From: Amaricoccus macauensis_A
GTDB lineage: Bacteria; Pseudomonadota; Alphaproteobacteria; Rhodobacterales; Rhodobacteraceae
Length of the DNA: 64,000 nt
Direction of reading: 5' to 3'
NCBI RefSeq assembly: GCF_049800915.1
Contig: NZ_JBNAFY010000008.1
Coordinates: 124,001-188,000 of the forward strand
How positions within the stretch are numbered: the first letter of the stretch is position 1; each line of letters opens with the position of its first letter. Shown one piece after another: positions 1 through 9,438 of this stretch. The notes under the pieces are model-generated. The model saw only the letters and a list, made by a program, of their open reading frames with translations, was not told the origin of the DNA and made no database searches. The position numbers and the translations under genes are program-made.

Positions 1-2
1 CC

Positions 3-71
3 CAGGCAGACGGCATGGCAGAGCCCATCGCCCGCATGCCCGAACTCGCTACGGAGATTTCCCCGAAATGA
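3..71 (+). CDS. C-terminal end of an unidentified upstream gene (partial)
   Basis: An open frame enters from the left edge and ends in TGA at 69-71, overlapping the ATG of the next gene as ATGA. The visible tail reads QADGMAEPIARMPELATEISPK. The 4-base overlap matches the tight spacing of the three genes that follow, so this is probably the first visible member of the same operon. Too little remains to name it. Confidence 0.5.
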   Translation, partial: QADGMAEPIARMPELATEISPK

Positions 72-2863
72 CATACCAGCCGAAGATCGAAACCTCGCCC
101 AAGGTCTCCGACGAGATCCGCAAGACCACGTGCTACATGTGCGCCTGTCGATGCGGCATCAATGTCCACATGAAGGACGGCAAGGTCGCTTATATCGAGG
201 GCAACCGCGACCATCCGGTCAACAAGGGCGTGCTCTGCGCCAAGGGATCGGCCGGGATCATGCAGGTGAACGCGCCCTCCCGGCTGCGCGCGCCGCTGAA
301 GCGCGTCGGCCCCAGGGGCTCGGGCGAGTTCGAGGAAATCACCTGGGAGGAGGCGCTCGACATCGCCACCGACTGGCTGGAGCAGGTCCGTTGCACCGAT
401 CCCTCGAAGCTCGCCTTCTTCACCGGACGCGACCAGTCCCAGAGCTTCACCAGCTTCTGGGCCCAGGGTTTCGGCACACCGAACTACGCGGCTCATGGCG
501 GCTTTTGCTCGGTGAACATGGCTGCTGCGGGCATATACACCATGGGCGGCGCGTTCTGGGAATTCGGCCAGCCGGACTGGGAGCGCACCAAGCTCTTCAT
601 GCTTTTCGGCGTGGCCGAGGATCATGACAGCAACCCGATCAAGATGGGTCTGGGCAAGCTCAAGGCGCGTGGCGCGCGGGTGATCGGCGTCAATCCGATC
701 CGCACCGGCTACAACGCGGTCGCCGATGATTGGGTGGGGATTACGCCCGGCACCGACGGGCTGTTCATTCTCGCGCTGGTTCATTGCCTGTTCAAGGCAG
801 GGCGGCTCGATTTCGACTATCTCTCGCGCTATACCAACGCGCCGGTGCTCCTTAATCCCGAGACGGGTCTCTTCCTGCGTGACGCGAACGAAACGCCTCT
901 GGTGATTGACCGCCGCAGCGGCAAGCCAGTGGCCTTCGATACGCCCGGCGTGCGGCCCGACCTCAACGGAAAGCATGAGGGCGCGCGGACGGTCTTCGCT
1001 GCCATGGCGGAGCGCTACATCTCGGAGGAATATGCCCCCGAAGCCGTGGCGGAGCGCTGCGGCATCTCTGCCGAGCGGATCCGCACCATCGCCGCCGAGC
1101 TGGCTCGGGTGGCCTTCGACGAGGCATTCGAACTCGACATCCCCTGGACCGATTTTCGAGGCGACCGGCACGCGAAGATGACCGGGCGGCCGGTCTCCTT
1201 CCATGCGATGCGTGGCATCTCGGCGCATTCGAACGGGTTCCAGACCTGCCGAGCGCTGCACATGCTTCAGATCCTGCTGGGCTCGGTGGAAGTGCCAGGC
1301 GGGTTCCGCTTCAAGCCACCCTATCCGAAACCCATCGAGGCGCACCCGACGCCCCATTGCGGTTTCACTCCGAACCAGCCGCTGGATGGTCCGCATCTGG
1401 GCTTCGTGCGCGGGCCCGAGCATCTGGCGCTGAAGGCGGACGGGACACCGGCGCGGATCGACAAGGCGTTTTCCTGGGAGAACCCGATGAGCGCGCACGG
1501 GCTCATGCACATGGTGATCTCCAACGCGCACGCAGGCGATCCCTACAAGATCGACACGCTGTTCCTCTACATGGCGAACATGGCGTGGAACTCGTCGATG
1601 AACACCCGCGGCGTGATGGACATGCTGACGGACAAGGACGAGGATGGAAACTACGTGATCCCGCGCATCATCTATTCGGATGCCTACAGCTCCGAGATGG
1701 TGGCCTATGCGGACCTGATCCTGCCCGACACGACCTATCTCGAGCGGCATGACTGCATCAGCCTGCTCGACCGGCCGATCTGCGAGGCCGATGCTGCGGC
1801 GGATGCGATCCGCTGGCCGGTGATCGAGCCCGACCGCGAGGTGCGCGGCTTCCAGACCGTGCTCATCCAGCTTGCCAACCGCCTGCGCCTGCCGGGCTTC
1901 GTCAACGAGGACGACAGCGCGAAATACAGCGACTACGCGGATTACATCGTGCGCCACGAGCGCAAGCCCGGCATCGGTCCGCTCTCGGGTTTCCGAGGCA
2001 ATGGCGACCAGGTGGGGCGTGGCGCGCCGAACGCGGACCAGCTCGATCGCTACATTGCCAATGGGGGCTTCTTCGTCACGCACATCCCGGAGGAAGCTGC
2101 CTATTTCAAGCCGTGGAACAACGCCTATCAGGACTGGGCCGTGGGCATGGGGCTCTTTGACAAGCCGCAGCCTTTCCTCTTCCAGCTCTACGTGGAGCCG
2201 ATGCGAAAGTTCCAGCGCGCGGCCGAGGGCCATGGCGAGCGCCAGCCGCCCGACCACCTGCGCAGAAGGCTTTGCGACGTGATGGACCCGCTGCCGATCT
2301 GGTATCCGACCTTCGAGGATGCCGGCGAGACTGCCGAGCAATATCCCATCCACGCGCTCACCCAGCGCCCGATGGCGATGTATCACAGCTGGGGCACCCA
2401 GAACGCCTGGCTTCGGCAGATCCATGGCCGCAACCCGCTCTACGTGCCGAAGAAAATCTGGGAGGCGCAGGGCTTCGAGGAAGGCGACTGGGCGCGGGTG
2501 AGCTCACCGCACGGATCGATCACGGTTCCGGTCGCGCTCCATGGCGGGCTCAACGAGAACACGGTCTGGACCTGGAACGCGATCGGCAAGCGCAAGGGTG
2601 CCTGGGCGCTCTCGGACGGTGCGCCGGAGGCCACAAAGGGCTTCCTACTCAATCACTTGATCCACGAGTTGCAGCCGCCGAGGGCCGACGGTTTGCGCTG
2701 GTCCAATTCAGATCCGATCACGGGGCAGGCGGCCTGGTTCGATCTGCGCGTGAAAATCGAGAAGGCCGAGGCGCCGTTGCCAGAATGCGATCCGGTCCTG
2801 CCGCCGATCGCATCGCCGGTGCCTGACGCCCCTGAACACATTGCCTGGAAGGTGGGAACATGA
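68..2863 (+). CDS. soeA: Molybdopterin oxidoreductase, SoeA-like sulfite dehydrogenase catalytic subunit
   Basis: This 931-residue protein belongs to the DMSO-reductase family of molybdenum enzymes. The N-terminus carries a [4Fe-4S] motif (C22, C25, C29 and C57, in CYMCACRCG...LCAKG). C147 in HGGFCSVN is a plausible molybdenum ligand. No Tat signal precedes the cluster, so a cytoplasmic enzyme is expected, as known for SoeA. The order catalytic subunit, four-cluster ferredoxin subunit, DmsC-like membrane anchor, with overlaps at both junctions, is that of SoeABC, which oxidises sulfite to sulfate and reduces quinone. Other complexes of this architecture (polysulfide or thiosulfate reductases) are possible, so the substrate is an inference. 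Confidence 0.8.
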   Translation: MTYQPKIETSPKVSDEIRKTTCYMCACRCGINVHMKDGKVAYIEGNRDHPVNKGVLCAKGSAGIMQVNAPSRLRAPLKRVGPRGSGEFEEITWEEALDIATDWLEQVRCTDPSKLAFFTGRDQSQSFTSFWAQGFGTPNYAAHGGFCSVNMAAAGIYTMGGAFWEFGQPDWERTKLFMLFGVAEDHDSNPIKMGLGKLKARGARVIGVNPIRTGYNAVADDWVGITPGTDGLFILALVHCLFKAGRLDFDYLSRYTNAPVLLNPETGLFLRDANETPLVIDRRSGKPVAFDTPGVRPDLNGKHEGARTVFAAMAERYISEEYAPEAVAERCGISAERIRTIAAELARVAFDEAFELDIPWTDFRGDRHAKMTGRPVSFHAMRGISAHSNGFQTCRALHMLQILLGSVEVPGGFRFKPPYPKPIEAHPTPHCGFTPNQPLDGPHLGFVRGPEHLALKADGTPARIDKAFSWENPMSAHGLMHMVISNAHAGDPYKIDTLFLYMANMAWNSSMNTRGVMDMLTDKDEDGNYVIPRIIYSDAYSSEMVAYADLILPDTTYLERHDCISLLDRPICEADAAADAIRWPVIEPDREVRGFQTVLIQLANRLRLPGFVNEDDSAKYSDYADYIVRHERKPGIGPLSGFRGNGDQVGRGAPNADQLDRYIANGGFFVTHIPEEAAYFKPWNNAYQDWAVGMGLFDKPQPFLFQLYVEPMRKFQRAAEGHGERQPPDHLRRRLCDVMDPLPIWYPTFEDAGETAEQYPIHALTQRPMAMYHSWGTQNAWLRQIHGRNPLYVPKKIWEAQGFEEGDWARVSSPHGSITVPVALHGGLNENTVWTWNAIGKRKGAWALSDGAPEATKGFLLNHLIHELQPPRADGLRWSNSDPITGQAAWFDLRVKIEKAEAPLPECDPVLPPIASPVPDAPEHIAWKVGT

Positions 2864-3606
2864 CAGCACTACCCCAAACCACCGAGAAGAAGCTCGGGCT
2901 GGTCATCGACCTCGACACTTGCGTGGGGTGTCACGCCTGCGTGGTGAGCTGCAAGGGCTGGAATACCGAGAACTACGGCGCGCCGCTCTCCGACCGCGAC
3001 GCCTATGGCGATGCGCCGATGGGCACGTTCCTCAACCGTGTTCATGCCTTCGAGGCCGACACGGGCGGCTGCGGCGGCAGCCAGACGATCCACTTCCCGA
3101 AATCCTGCCTTCATTGCGAGGACGCGCCCTGCGTCACGGTCTGCCCGACGGGCGCGAGTTACAAGCGGGCCGAGGACGGGATCGTGCTGGTGAACGAGGA
3201 CGCCTGCATCGGCTGTGGGCTCTGCGCCTGGGCCTGCCCCTACGGGGCGCGCGAACTCGACCAGACCGAAGGTGTCATGAAGAAGTGCACCCTCTGCGTC
3301 GACAGGATCTACAATGAGAACCTGCCCGAGGAGGACCGGGTGCCGGCCTGCGTGCGCACTTGTCCCGCGGGGGCGCGCCATTTCGGCGATCTGGGCGATC
3401 CGGAGAGCGACGTGAGCCGGCTCGTGGCCGAGCGCGGTGGCGTCGATCTCATGCCCGAGATGAACACGAAGCCGGTGAACAAGTATCTGCCGCCGCGGCC
3501 GAAGAACTTCCTCGCCGAGCTTTGCAACACTCCCGCACTCGAACCGGTCGCCCAAGATGCCAAAGGCTTTCTGGGCTGGCTCGACCGCGCCCTGGAGAAG
3601 GTCTGA
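2860..3606 (+). CDS. soeB: Four [4Fe-4S] ferredoxin subunit, SoeB-like
   Basis: This 248-residue protein is the electron-transfer subunit between the molybdenum subunit and the membrane anchor. Four cysteine clusters are visible: CVGCHACVVSC near residue 21, CLHCEDAPCVTVC, CIGCGLCAWAC, and CTLC with a later CVRTC. This is the DmsB/NrfC/SoeB pattern. The start codon overlaps the soeA stop (ATGA), indicating translational coupling. The C-terminal extension ends before the overlapping soeC start. Lack of a signal sequence fits a cytoplasmic complex. Confidence 0.82.
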   Translation: MTALPQTTEKKLGLVIDLDTCVGCHACVVSCKGWNTENYGAPLSDRDAYGDAPMGTFLNRVHAFEADTGGCGGSQTIHFPKSCLHCEDAPCVTVCPTGASYKRAEDGIVLVNEDACIGCGLCAWACPYGARELDQTEGVMKKCTLCVDRIYNENLPEEDRVPACVRTCPAGARHFGDLGDPESDVSRLVAERGGVDLMPEMNTKPVNKYLPPRPKNFLAELCNTPALEPVAQDAKGFLGWLDRALEKV

Positions 3607-4484
3607 TGCACGCCGCTCCCTCCGTCATCATCTTCACTGTGCTTTCGGGCGCAGGCTTTGGCTATCTTGCCTTTCTCGCGCTCGGTCTGACCGGCGGCAC
3701 GGGCGCCTCCGCGTTCGGCCCCTTCGCGCTGGCCTTTGCGCTGGCTGCGGGTGGTCTCATGGCTTCGACCTTCCATCTCGGTCAGCCGAAGCGGGCTATG
3801 CGGGCTTTCACCCAATGGCGCACGAGCTGGCTTAGTCGCGAGGCCTGGGCCTCGGTCGCGGCCCTCTGCGTCATGGGGCTTTATGCGATTGCCGCAATCT
3901 TCTTCGGGACGCAGCTGACGCTCCTGGGATTCCTGGGCGCGGCACTTTCGCTCGCAACCGTCTTCGCCACATCGATGATCTATGCCCAGCTTGCCACTGT
4001 GCCACGCTGGAACTCGCCGCTTACCCCGGCAAGCTTTCTTGGCGCGGCGCTTACCGGCGGGGCGATCCTCTCGGGCCAGGTTTCGCTTGCCATCCTTCTG
4101 CTCATGGCCTTCGCCGTCTTGCAGGCCTTTGTCTGGATGAAGGGTGACAGTCGCTTTTCCGAGCGCGGCCATTCAATTGCTTCTGCCACTGGCCTCACCG
4201 GCATGAAAGACCTCCGCCTCTTCGAGAGCCCCCATACCGGGGACAATTACCTGCTGCGTGAGTTCGTCCATGAAGTGGGCCGCAAGCACGCGCAAAAGCT
4301 GCGTGTCATCGGTCTGATTGCGATGACCGTGGCACCCATCCTACTGCTCCTTGCACTGCCAAATGTCTGGCCGGTGTTGCTGCTCGCCTTCGCGGTGCAT
4401 CTTGCCGGCATGTTCGTCTCGCGCTGGCTGTTCTTCGCGGAGGCCGAACATGTCGTGCGGCTCTATTACGGAAAAACCGCATAG
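3606..4484 (+). CDS. soeC: DmsC/NrfD-like membrane anchor subunit, SoeC-like
   Basis: The start was set at the ATG sharing its A with the soeB stop (TGATG). This gives 292 residues; the longer upstream open frame only overlaps soeB. The protein is hydrophobic throughout, with about eight membrane segments (first near residues 7-29), as in the DmsC anchor family that binds quinone. It ends the operon. Immediately downstream lies an IS30 remnant rather than a clear terminator, so the operon's 3' end may have been altered by insertion. Confidence 0.78.
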   Translation: MHAAPSVIIFTVLSGAGFGYLAFLALGLTGGTGASAFGPFALAFALAAGGLMASTFHLGQPKRAMRAFTQWRTSWLSREAWASVAALCVMGLYAIAAIFFGTQLTLLGFLGAALSLATVFATSMIYAQLATVPRWNSPLTPASFLGAALTGGAILSGQVSLAILLLMAFAVLQAFVWMKGDSRFSERGHSIASATGLTGMKDLRLFESPHTGDNYLLREFVHEVGRKHAQKLRVIGLIAMTVAPILLLLALPNVWPVLLLAFAVHLAGMFVSRWLFFAEAEHVVRLYYGKTA

Positions 4485-4512
4485 TGCGGGCTGGACTGAC
4501 CAGACAGATGGG

Positions 4513-4675
4513 AAGTCCAACCTGGTTGCGGCAGCGGTTCGGAATCTTGGATTCCCGAGCTTTCTCGCGAAACGCTCCCGAGGGTGCTCCGTAGCCGAGA
4601 CACCTTCGGGGTGTGTTGTCGAGGCAGCTCAACCGCACCGGCCGTTGAGGGTTTCGGCCAGGGCCTCCAAGTTCA
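4513..4675 (-). mobile_element. IS30-family remnant (3' end of transposase plus one terminal repeat)
   Basis: On the minus strand this stretch encodes LDNTPRRCLGYGAPSGAFRE, closely matching the C-terminus LNATPRKCLGYRTPSEAFRE of the IS30 transposase at 49.1-50.1 kb. A second piece (ETLNGRCG, about 4640-4670) resembles VENLNGRVRR of the same protein, with the sequence between deleted. The left end, AAGTCCAACCTGGTTGCGG, resembles the terminal repeat of the intact element near 49107-49129. It is a degraded, internally deleted copy from a related but not identical element. The boundaries are approximate. Confidence 0.7.
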
Positions 4676-4692
4676 TACGGCAACGGAAGGGA

Positions 4693-5613
4693 TCAGCGGC
4701 CCTCTTGGTCATTGCCACCGAGATACTCGCGCGCGACGGTTGCCGCGATGTCGGCGAAGGTTGCGAGAGCGGGCAGGGTATTGTCCTTGCGCCATGCCAA
4801 ACACACATCGACACCCGCCGGGTTGTCCTCAATCTGAGCGAAGGAAACGGTCGGAAGCTGCAGGTTTTTCGCAACTTCAGGGACAATCGACACCCCCATC
4901 CCTGCGCCGACAAGTCCAACGACGGTATGGATCTGCGTTGCCTGCTGGCTGACCAGGGGAACAAAGCCAGCAGTTTCGCACATCGCGATGATGCGCGAGT
5001 AGAACAGTGAACTTTGCTGCCGTTCGAACAGGACGAATGGGTCGTCCTTCAGCGCGCTGAGCGAAATACGCCCGGCCCGGGCATGTGGATGTGATCGTGG
5101 CAGGGCGACCAGGAACTTCTGCGTTCCGAGCGGACACGACGTGAGGTTGTCATCCGAAATTGGTGGGCGCAGCAAGCCAATGTCCACTTCGGATGCGCGT
5201 AGGGCCTGTTTCTGCTCGGCGATCGTCATCTCGAACAGCTTGAGCTCGATGCGGGGAAACCGGATTCGAAAGGCATTCAGGATCGGGGGCAGCATCCCGT
5301 AGGTCGAAGAGTGAATGAAGCTGACAGCCAATGCTCCTTCCTGGCCGGCAGCGACCCGCCGGACCTCCTGCTCCGCATCCGTCACATCCGAAAGAATTCG
5401 ATAGCAGCGATTGCGAAAGGCCGCCCCGGCCGCAGTCAGCGTCACTTTGCGCTTGGTGCGGTGGAAAAGCTCCACGCCAAGCGTCTCCTCCAGCGCCATG
5501 ATCTGCCGACTGAGAGCGGGTTGCGCGATATGCAGCCGCTTTGCCGCTTGCGAAAAATTCAGCTCTTCCGACAGGCACACGAAGCTTTGGATCAAGCGAA
5601 GTTCGAGAGGCAT
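4693..5613 (-). CDS. LysR-family transcriptional regulator
   Basis: This 306-residue protein has an N-terminal winged helix-turn-helix typical of LysR (residues 1-60, NFSQAAKRLHIAQPALSRQI) and a periplasmic-binding-like effector domain (about 90-295). It is divergently transcribed from the RraA/TctCBA operon starting at 5720, so it probably controls that operon in response to its substrate or an intermediate. The effector is unknown. The gene ends just beyond the IS30 remnant. Confidence 0.85.
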   Translation of the reverse strand: MPLELRLIQSFVCLSEELNFSQAAKRLHIAQPALSRQIMALEETLGVELFHRTKRKVTLTAAGAAFRNRCYRILSDVTDAEQEVRRVAAGQEGALAVSFIHSSTYGMLPPILNAFRIRFPRIELKLFEMTIAEQKQALRASEVDIGLLRPPISDDNLTSCPLGTQKFLVALPRSHPHARAGRISLSALKDDPFVLFERQQSSLFYSRIIAMCETAGFVPLVSQQATQIHTVVGLVGAGMGVSIVPEVAKNLQLPTVSFAQIEDNPAGVDVCLAWRKDNTLPALATFADIAATVAREYLGGNDQEGR

Positions 5614-5643
5614 GTGTTATGTCCGTTCGGCATTAATCGGGTG

Positions 5644-5670
5644 CATATAAAGTATTGGACAGCATATATG
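5644..5670. promoter_or_regulatory. Inverted repeat in the LysR/RraA divergent promoter
   Basis: CATATA (5644-5649) and TATATG (5665-5670) form an inverted repeat around 15 bases in the 106-bp gap between the divergent genes. LysR proteins usually bind interrupted dyads in this position, so it is a candidate binding site. The arms are short and AT-rich, so chance is possible. Confidence 0.3.
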
Positions 5671-5719
5671 AGTTTCTTGCAACATGGGTCTTACAAATGT
5701 TTCTGGGAGGAAATGAACG

Positions 5720-6391
5720 GTGACTGGATTTAGTGTGGTTGACGGCCATGAACGGGCCGAGGCCTCAATGGTGGAAGCTTTCTCAAGTATCCCGACGGCA
5801 ATCATCAGTGACAATCTCAACCGCATGGTGGCTGCAGGCCCGACCGTTCGCCCGATGCACCGCGGAGGTTCGTTGGCCGGCACTGCCCTGACGGTGAAGA
5901 CCCGCCCTGGCGACAATCTCATGATCCACAAGGCCGCCGATATGGTTCGACCCGGCGACGTGATCGTCGTGGATGCGGGTGGAGATCTGACCAATGCCCT
6001 GATCGGGGAACTGATCATTTCTCATGCCCGGTCGCGTGGTTGTGTCGGCTTCGTTGTCAACGGCGCAGTCAGGGACATGGACGTCATCAGCGCGAACGAT
6101 TTTCCGGTCTATGGGGCGGGTGTCAGCCACCGTGGCCCCTATAAGGACGGGCCGGGCGAAGTGAATATTCCCATCTCGCTCGACGGGATGATCATCGAGC
6201 CGGGAGATATCGTCATCGGCGACCTGGATGGCGTGGTCTGCATCCCCAGGGCCGATGCCACGCGGGTTCTTGAACTTTCTCGTGCGCAGGAAGAAAAGGA
6301 ACGCGGCATTCAGCAGGCGATCAAGCAGGCCGCCTGGGACCGTGCCTGGGTAGATGAGATGCTCAAGGCAAAGGGATGCGCCGGGGTCTGA
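5720..6391 (+). CDS. RraA-like family protein (candidate 4-hydroxy-4-methyl-2-oxoglutarate/4-carboxy-4-hydroxy-2-oxoadipate aldolase or oxaloacetate decarboxylase)
   Basis: This 223-residue protein has the RraA fold core: an IVVDAGGD motif and the later GFVVNGAVRDMDVI segment, which supply the metal and oxyanion residues in class II pyruvate aldolases of this family. A GTG start is chosen because GGAGG lies 9 bases upstream; the nearby ATG at 5713 is out of frame and soon stops. As first gene of the TctCBA/dehydrogenase operon it is more likely a catabolic aldolase or decarboxylase than an RNase E inhibitor. A second RraA-like protein lies at 23.4 kb. Confidence 0.75.
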   Translation: MTGFSVVDGHERAEASMVEAFSSIPTAIISDNLNRMVAAGPTVRPMHRGGSLAGTALTVKTRPGDNLMIHKAADMVRPGDVIVVDAGGDLTNALIGELIISHARSRGCVGFVVNGAVRDMDVISANDFPVYGAGVSHRGPYKDGPGEVNIPISLDGMIIEPGDIVIGDLDGVVCIPRADATRVLELSRAQEEKERGIQQAIKQAAWDRAWVDEMLKAKGCAGV

Positions 6392-6471
6392 GGCCCCTCG
6401 CAGACTGCGCATCAATACAAGATGGCGGCCGCATCAGGCACGCCGCGTAGAAAAATCCAACGGAGGAAACC

Positions 6472-7434
6472 ATGAAAAGTCTCAAAAGGCTGATTATTGC
6501 CTGTGGCCTGGCCACGGCGTCTGCCGCTTCAGTCACTGCCCAGGAATGGGTGCCGGAAAAACCGATCCGCATCGTTGTCGGCTTCGCGCCCGGTGGCGGC
6601 ACGGACCAGACCGCGCGTCTGATCGCCTCTGCTGCGCAAGAACTGTTCCCGGTCCCGCTGGTGGTCGAAAACCGCCCCGGAGCCTCTGGCACGCTCGCGG
6701 CCGAGATGGTCGCGAAGGCTGAGGGAGACGGCTACACTCTGCTGGTTGCCGGCGGGAGCGAAAGCACTTCTGTGCCTCATCACCGTGAAACCCAGTACAG
6801 CCTCGATGATTTCCGGGGGGTCATCCGTGTCAACCGCGAACACATGGTGATCGTGAGCAAGGCGGACAGCGGGCTGGACAGCATCGACGCGGTTGTCGAG
6901 CGTGCCAAACAGCACCCCGGTGAACTTGCCTATGGGTCCTCCGGCCCGGCAGGCATTCTGCATTCCGCGTTCCTGGTCTTTGGACAGGAAGCCGGGATCG
7001 ACATGGTCCACGTTCCGTACCAGGGCGGATCGCCGGCACTTGCGGCTCTGCTGGGCGGGCATGTGGATCTGACGATCATCACCCCCGGCGACGCGCGCGC
7101 GCAACTTGATGCCGGCACGATCAACGTGCTTGCCACCACCTCCGATCGCGCAGAACAGATCCCCGACGTGCCTTCGCTGAGTGAGCTCGGCTACGACGTC
7201 AATCTGGAAAATATGAAGGGCCTTGTCGCTCCCGCCAGCACTCCAGACGAGGCGGTCGCCTACCTGCAGGAGCGTTTTGCCAAGGCGATGGAAACGGACG
7301 CCTTCACGACGGTGGCTTTGCGCAGCAACATCACGCCAAGCTATCTGACGGGCGCAGAGTTCGAACAGGCGATGCAGTCCATGTCGGACGCGGTGGCTGG
7401 TGCTCTGTCCTCCGAAACTGCGGCGGCCGAGTAA
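6472..7434 (+). CDS. TctC-family solute-binding protein of a tripartite tricarboxylate transporter
   Basis: This 320-residue protein has a signal peptide (MKSLKRLIIACGLATASA...TAQ) and the Bug/TctC pattern: KPIRIVVGFAPGGGTDQTARLIA after the mature start and VENRPGASGTLAAEMVAKA. It would capture an organic acid in the periplasm and deliver it to the TctAB membrane subunits encoded directly downstream. A good ribosome site (GGAGG, 5 bases before the ATG) supports the start. The ligand cannot be read from sequence; the neighbouring dehydrogenases suggest a hydroxylated carboxylic acid. Confidence 0.88.
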   Translation: MKSLKRLIIACGLATASAASVTAQEWVPEKPIRIVVGFAPGGGTDQTARLIASAAQELFPVPLVVENRPGASGTLAAEMVAKAEGDGYTLLVAGGSESTSVPHHRETQYSLDDFRGVIRVNREHMVIVSKADSGLDSIDAVVERAKQHPGELAYGSSGPAGILHSAFLVFGQEAGIDMVHVPYQGGSPALAALLGGHVDLTIITPGDARAQLDAGTINVLATTSDRAEQIPDVPSLSELGYDVNLENMKGLVAPASTPDEAVAYLQERFAKAMETDAFTTVALRSNITPSYLTGAEFEQAMQSMSDAVAGALSSETAAAE

Positions 7435-7438
7435 GCGC

Positions 7439-7897
7439 ATGACCGCGAACCGAATGCTTGCGCTGGTCTTCGTGGCCGCCTCCATTGTCTTCCTGACAGT
7501 GATGGTACCGGCTCTCGACGAGCAGCAGGCCAGTATGGGCGGTGGTTTCTATTCGGTGGGGCCATCGGCCCTACCAACCTTCGCCGGGGTCATGGTGCTG
7601 CTCTTCGGGGCAATGATGCTGTTCACCGACCGCCCCTTGCCGGAAGAGGTCGGTAAGTTCCAGGCCGGGATTGGTCTGGGGCTCCTCCAGATCGCACTGT
7701 TCGGCGCCTACGCTTTTGGCCTGCCGCTCATCGGGTTCATGCCTGCCTCAATCCTGTTTCTGGCAGCCGTCTTCCTGATGTACCGCGCCCAGAACTGGAT
7801 CGTGGCGGGAATTCTGACGCTCGGGATGCCGATCCTCGTCGATGTTCTGCTGCGCAAGGTTTTCCTGGTTCCGCTCCCCGGCGCCTCGTTGTTCTGA
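7439..7897 (+). CDS. TctB-family small membrane subunit
   Basis: The ATG at 7439, just after the TctC stop, gives 152 residues; the longer frame upstream only overlaps TctC. The protein is hydrophobic with about four membrane segments. It has the size and position of TctB, the poorly conserved small subunit of tripartite tricarboxylate transporters. It lies 18 bases before the TctA gene. Confidence 0.82.
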   Translation: MTANRMLALVFVAASIVFLTVMVPALDEQQASMGGGFYSVGPSALPTFAGVMVLLFGAMMLFTDRPLPEEVGKFQAGIGLGLLQIALFGAYAFGLPLIGFMPASILFLAAVFLMYRAQNWIVAGILTLGMPILVDVLLRKVFLVPLPGASLF

Positions 7898-7915
7898 CTT
7901 TTCCGGAGGCTGGAC

Positions 7916-9433
7916 ATGGATCCGCTTTTCCAAGCTCTCTACGGGCTCGCTGAGCCTGTGACTTTTCTGACCCTTCTTCTGTCAGTCGTCGTCGGACTGA
8001 TCATTGGGGCAATCCCCGGTCTTTCGGTCAATATCGCGGTCGCTCTGGCGGTGCCGCTGACGATCTTCATGCCGACCGATCAGGCGATGGTGATGCTGAT
8101 CGGACTGTACGGCGCGGGTATCTTCGGCGGATCTGTCTCGGCGATCCTGCTGAACGCGCCTGGCACACCGGCCTCCGCAGCCACGATTTTCGACGGCTAC
8201 CCGATGGCCCAGCAGGGACTGGCGACCCGGGCGTTGCGCCTGTCGCTCATCAGTTCCGTTTTCGGGGCCGTGTTCTCGATCGTCCTGCTGATCCTGCTGG
8301 CGCCGCAACTGGCCGGCTTTGCGCTCGGGTTCGGTCCGGTCGAGATCGCCTCGCTGCTGTTCTTTACCTTTCTCGTTATCGGGATCTTGTCCGGAAGCTC
8401 GTTGGTGAAGGGGTTGTTCTCGGCGGCGTTGGGGATGGTGCTGGCGACAGTGGGCAGCGATCCCATGCTGGGCATACCCCGCTTTACCTTCGGATCGACG
8501 GCGCTGATGGACGGGCTGACCTATGTTCCGCTCCTGGTCGGGCTCTTTGCCGTGGCCGAGATCATCGAGGAAGCCACCCGTGGCTTTTCTCAATCGATCC
8601 GCAAGGTTGACTTGTCCGGCGAAGATCGCGCTGCGAACCGGATCCCGCTTCGTGAAATCATCCGCAACATCGTGCCGATGACACGTGCATCCGCCATCGG
8701 ATCAACCATCGGTATCCTGCCCGGCATCGGTGCCACCATCGCCTCGTTCCTGGCCTATGCCGACGCCAAGCGGTCGGCAGGCAGCGAAGGAACCTTCGGC
8801 AAGGGCGATCCGCGCGGGGTCATCGCATCCGAGAGCGCCAACAACGCAGTGGTCGGCGCGACCTTCATTCCGACCCTTGCCCTGGGGATTCCCGGCGATG
8901 CCGTTACAGCGATCCTGCTGGGCGCGCTTGTCCTGCAGGGGGTCACGCCCGGGCCGCTGATCTTCGTCAACTCGCCCGATATCGTCTACACGATCTATTT
9001 CGCCCTGCTGGGCTCCACGATCCTGATGGGGCTGATCGGATACCCGGCGATGCGCATGCTGTCTCTGACCCTGCGGATCCCGAAGGTTTATCTAATGCCC
9101 TGCGTGGCCCTGATCTGCGTGGCAGGCAGCTACGTTGCACGGAACAATATCCTGGACGTCTACGTCATGCTGGGCGCAGGCATCCTGGGGTTCATCTTCA
9201 ACCGCACGAACGTGCCGGTCGCACCCTTGCTGATATCCTTCATCATCACGCCTTCTTTCGAAGAAGCGTTGCGACAGGCGCTCACGCGCAGCCGCGGGTC
9301 GTTCGAGCCGTTCGTGACCAATCCGGTCACCTTGACCCTGGTGGCGATTGTCATCGGGCTCGTCGGCCTGACGACCTGGCGACAGGGCAAACTGCGATCC
9401 AAGAAAACACAAGTCGAGAGAATGGGGGTTTGA
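7916..9433 (+). CDS. TctA-family large membrane subunit
   Basis: This 505-residue, strongly hydrophobic protein is the transport subunit of the TctCBA system. Family motifs are present: NAPGTPASAATIFDGYPMA near residue 80 and GSTIGILPGIGATIASFLAY near residue 260. It is expected to use an ion gradient to import the acid bound by TctC. The ribosome site is CCGGAGG before the ATG at 7916. Its stop overlaps the region of the next gene's start. Confidence 0.9.
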   Translation: MDPLFQALYGLAEPVTFLTLLLSVVVGLIIGAIPGLSVNIAVALAVPLTIFMPTDQAMVMLIGLYGAGIFGGSVSAILLNAPGTPASAATIFDGYPMAQQGLATRALRLSLISSVFGAVFSIVLLILLAPQLAGFALGFGPVEIASLLFFTFLVIGILSGSSLVKGLFSAALGMVLATVGSDPMLGIPRFTFGSTALMDGLTYVPLLVGLFAVAEIIEEATRGFSQSIRKVDLSGEDRAANRIPLREIIRNIVPMTRASAIGSTIGILPGIGATIASFLAYADAKRSAGSEGTFGKGDPRGVIASESANNAVVGATFIPTLALGIPGDAVTAILLGALVLQGVTPGPLIFVNSPDIVYTIYFALLGSTILMGLIGYPAMRMLSLTLRIPKVYLMPCVALICVAGSYVARNNILDVYVMLGAGILGFIFNRTNVPVAPLLISFIITPSFEEALRQALTRSRGSFEPFVTNPVTLTLVAIVIGLVGLTTWRQGKLRSKKTQVERMGV

Positions 9434-9438
9434 GCAAC

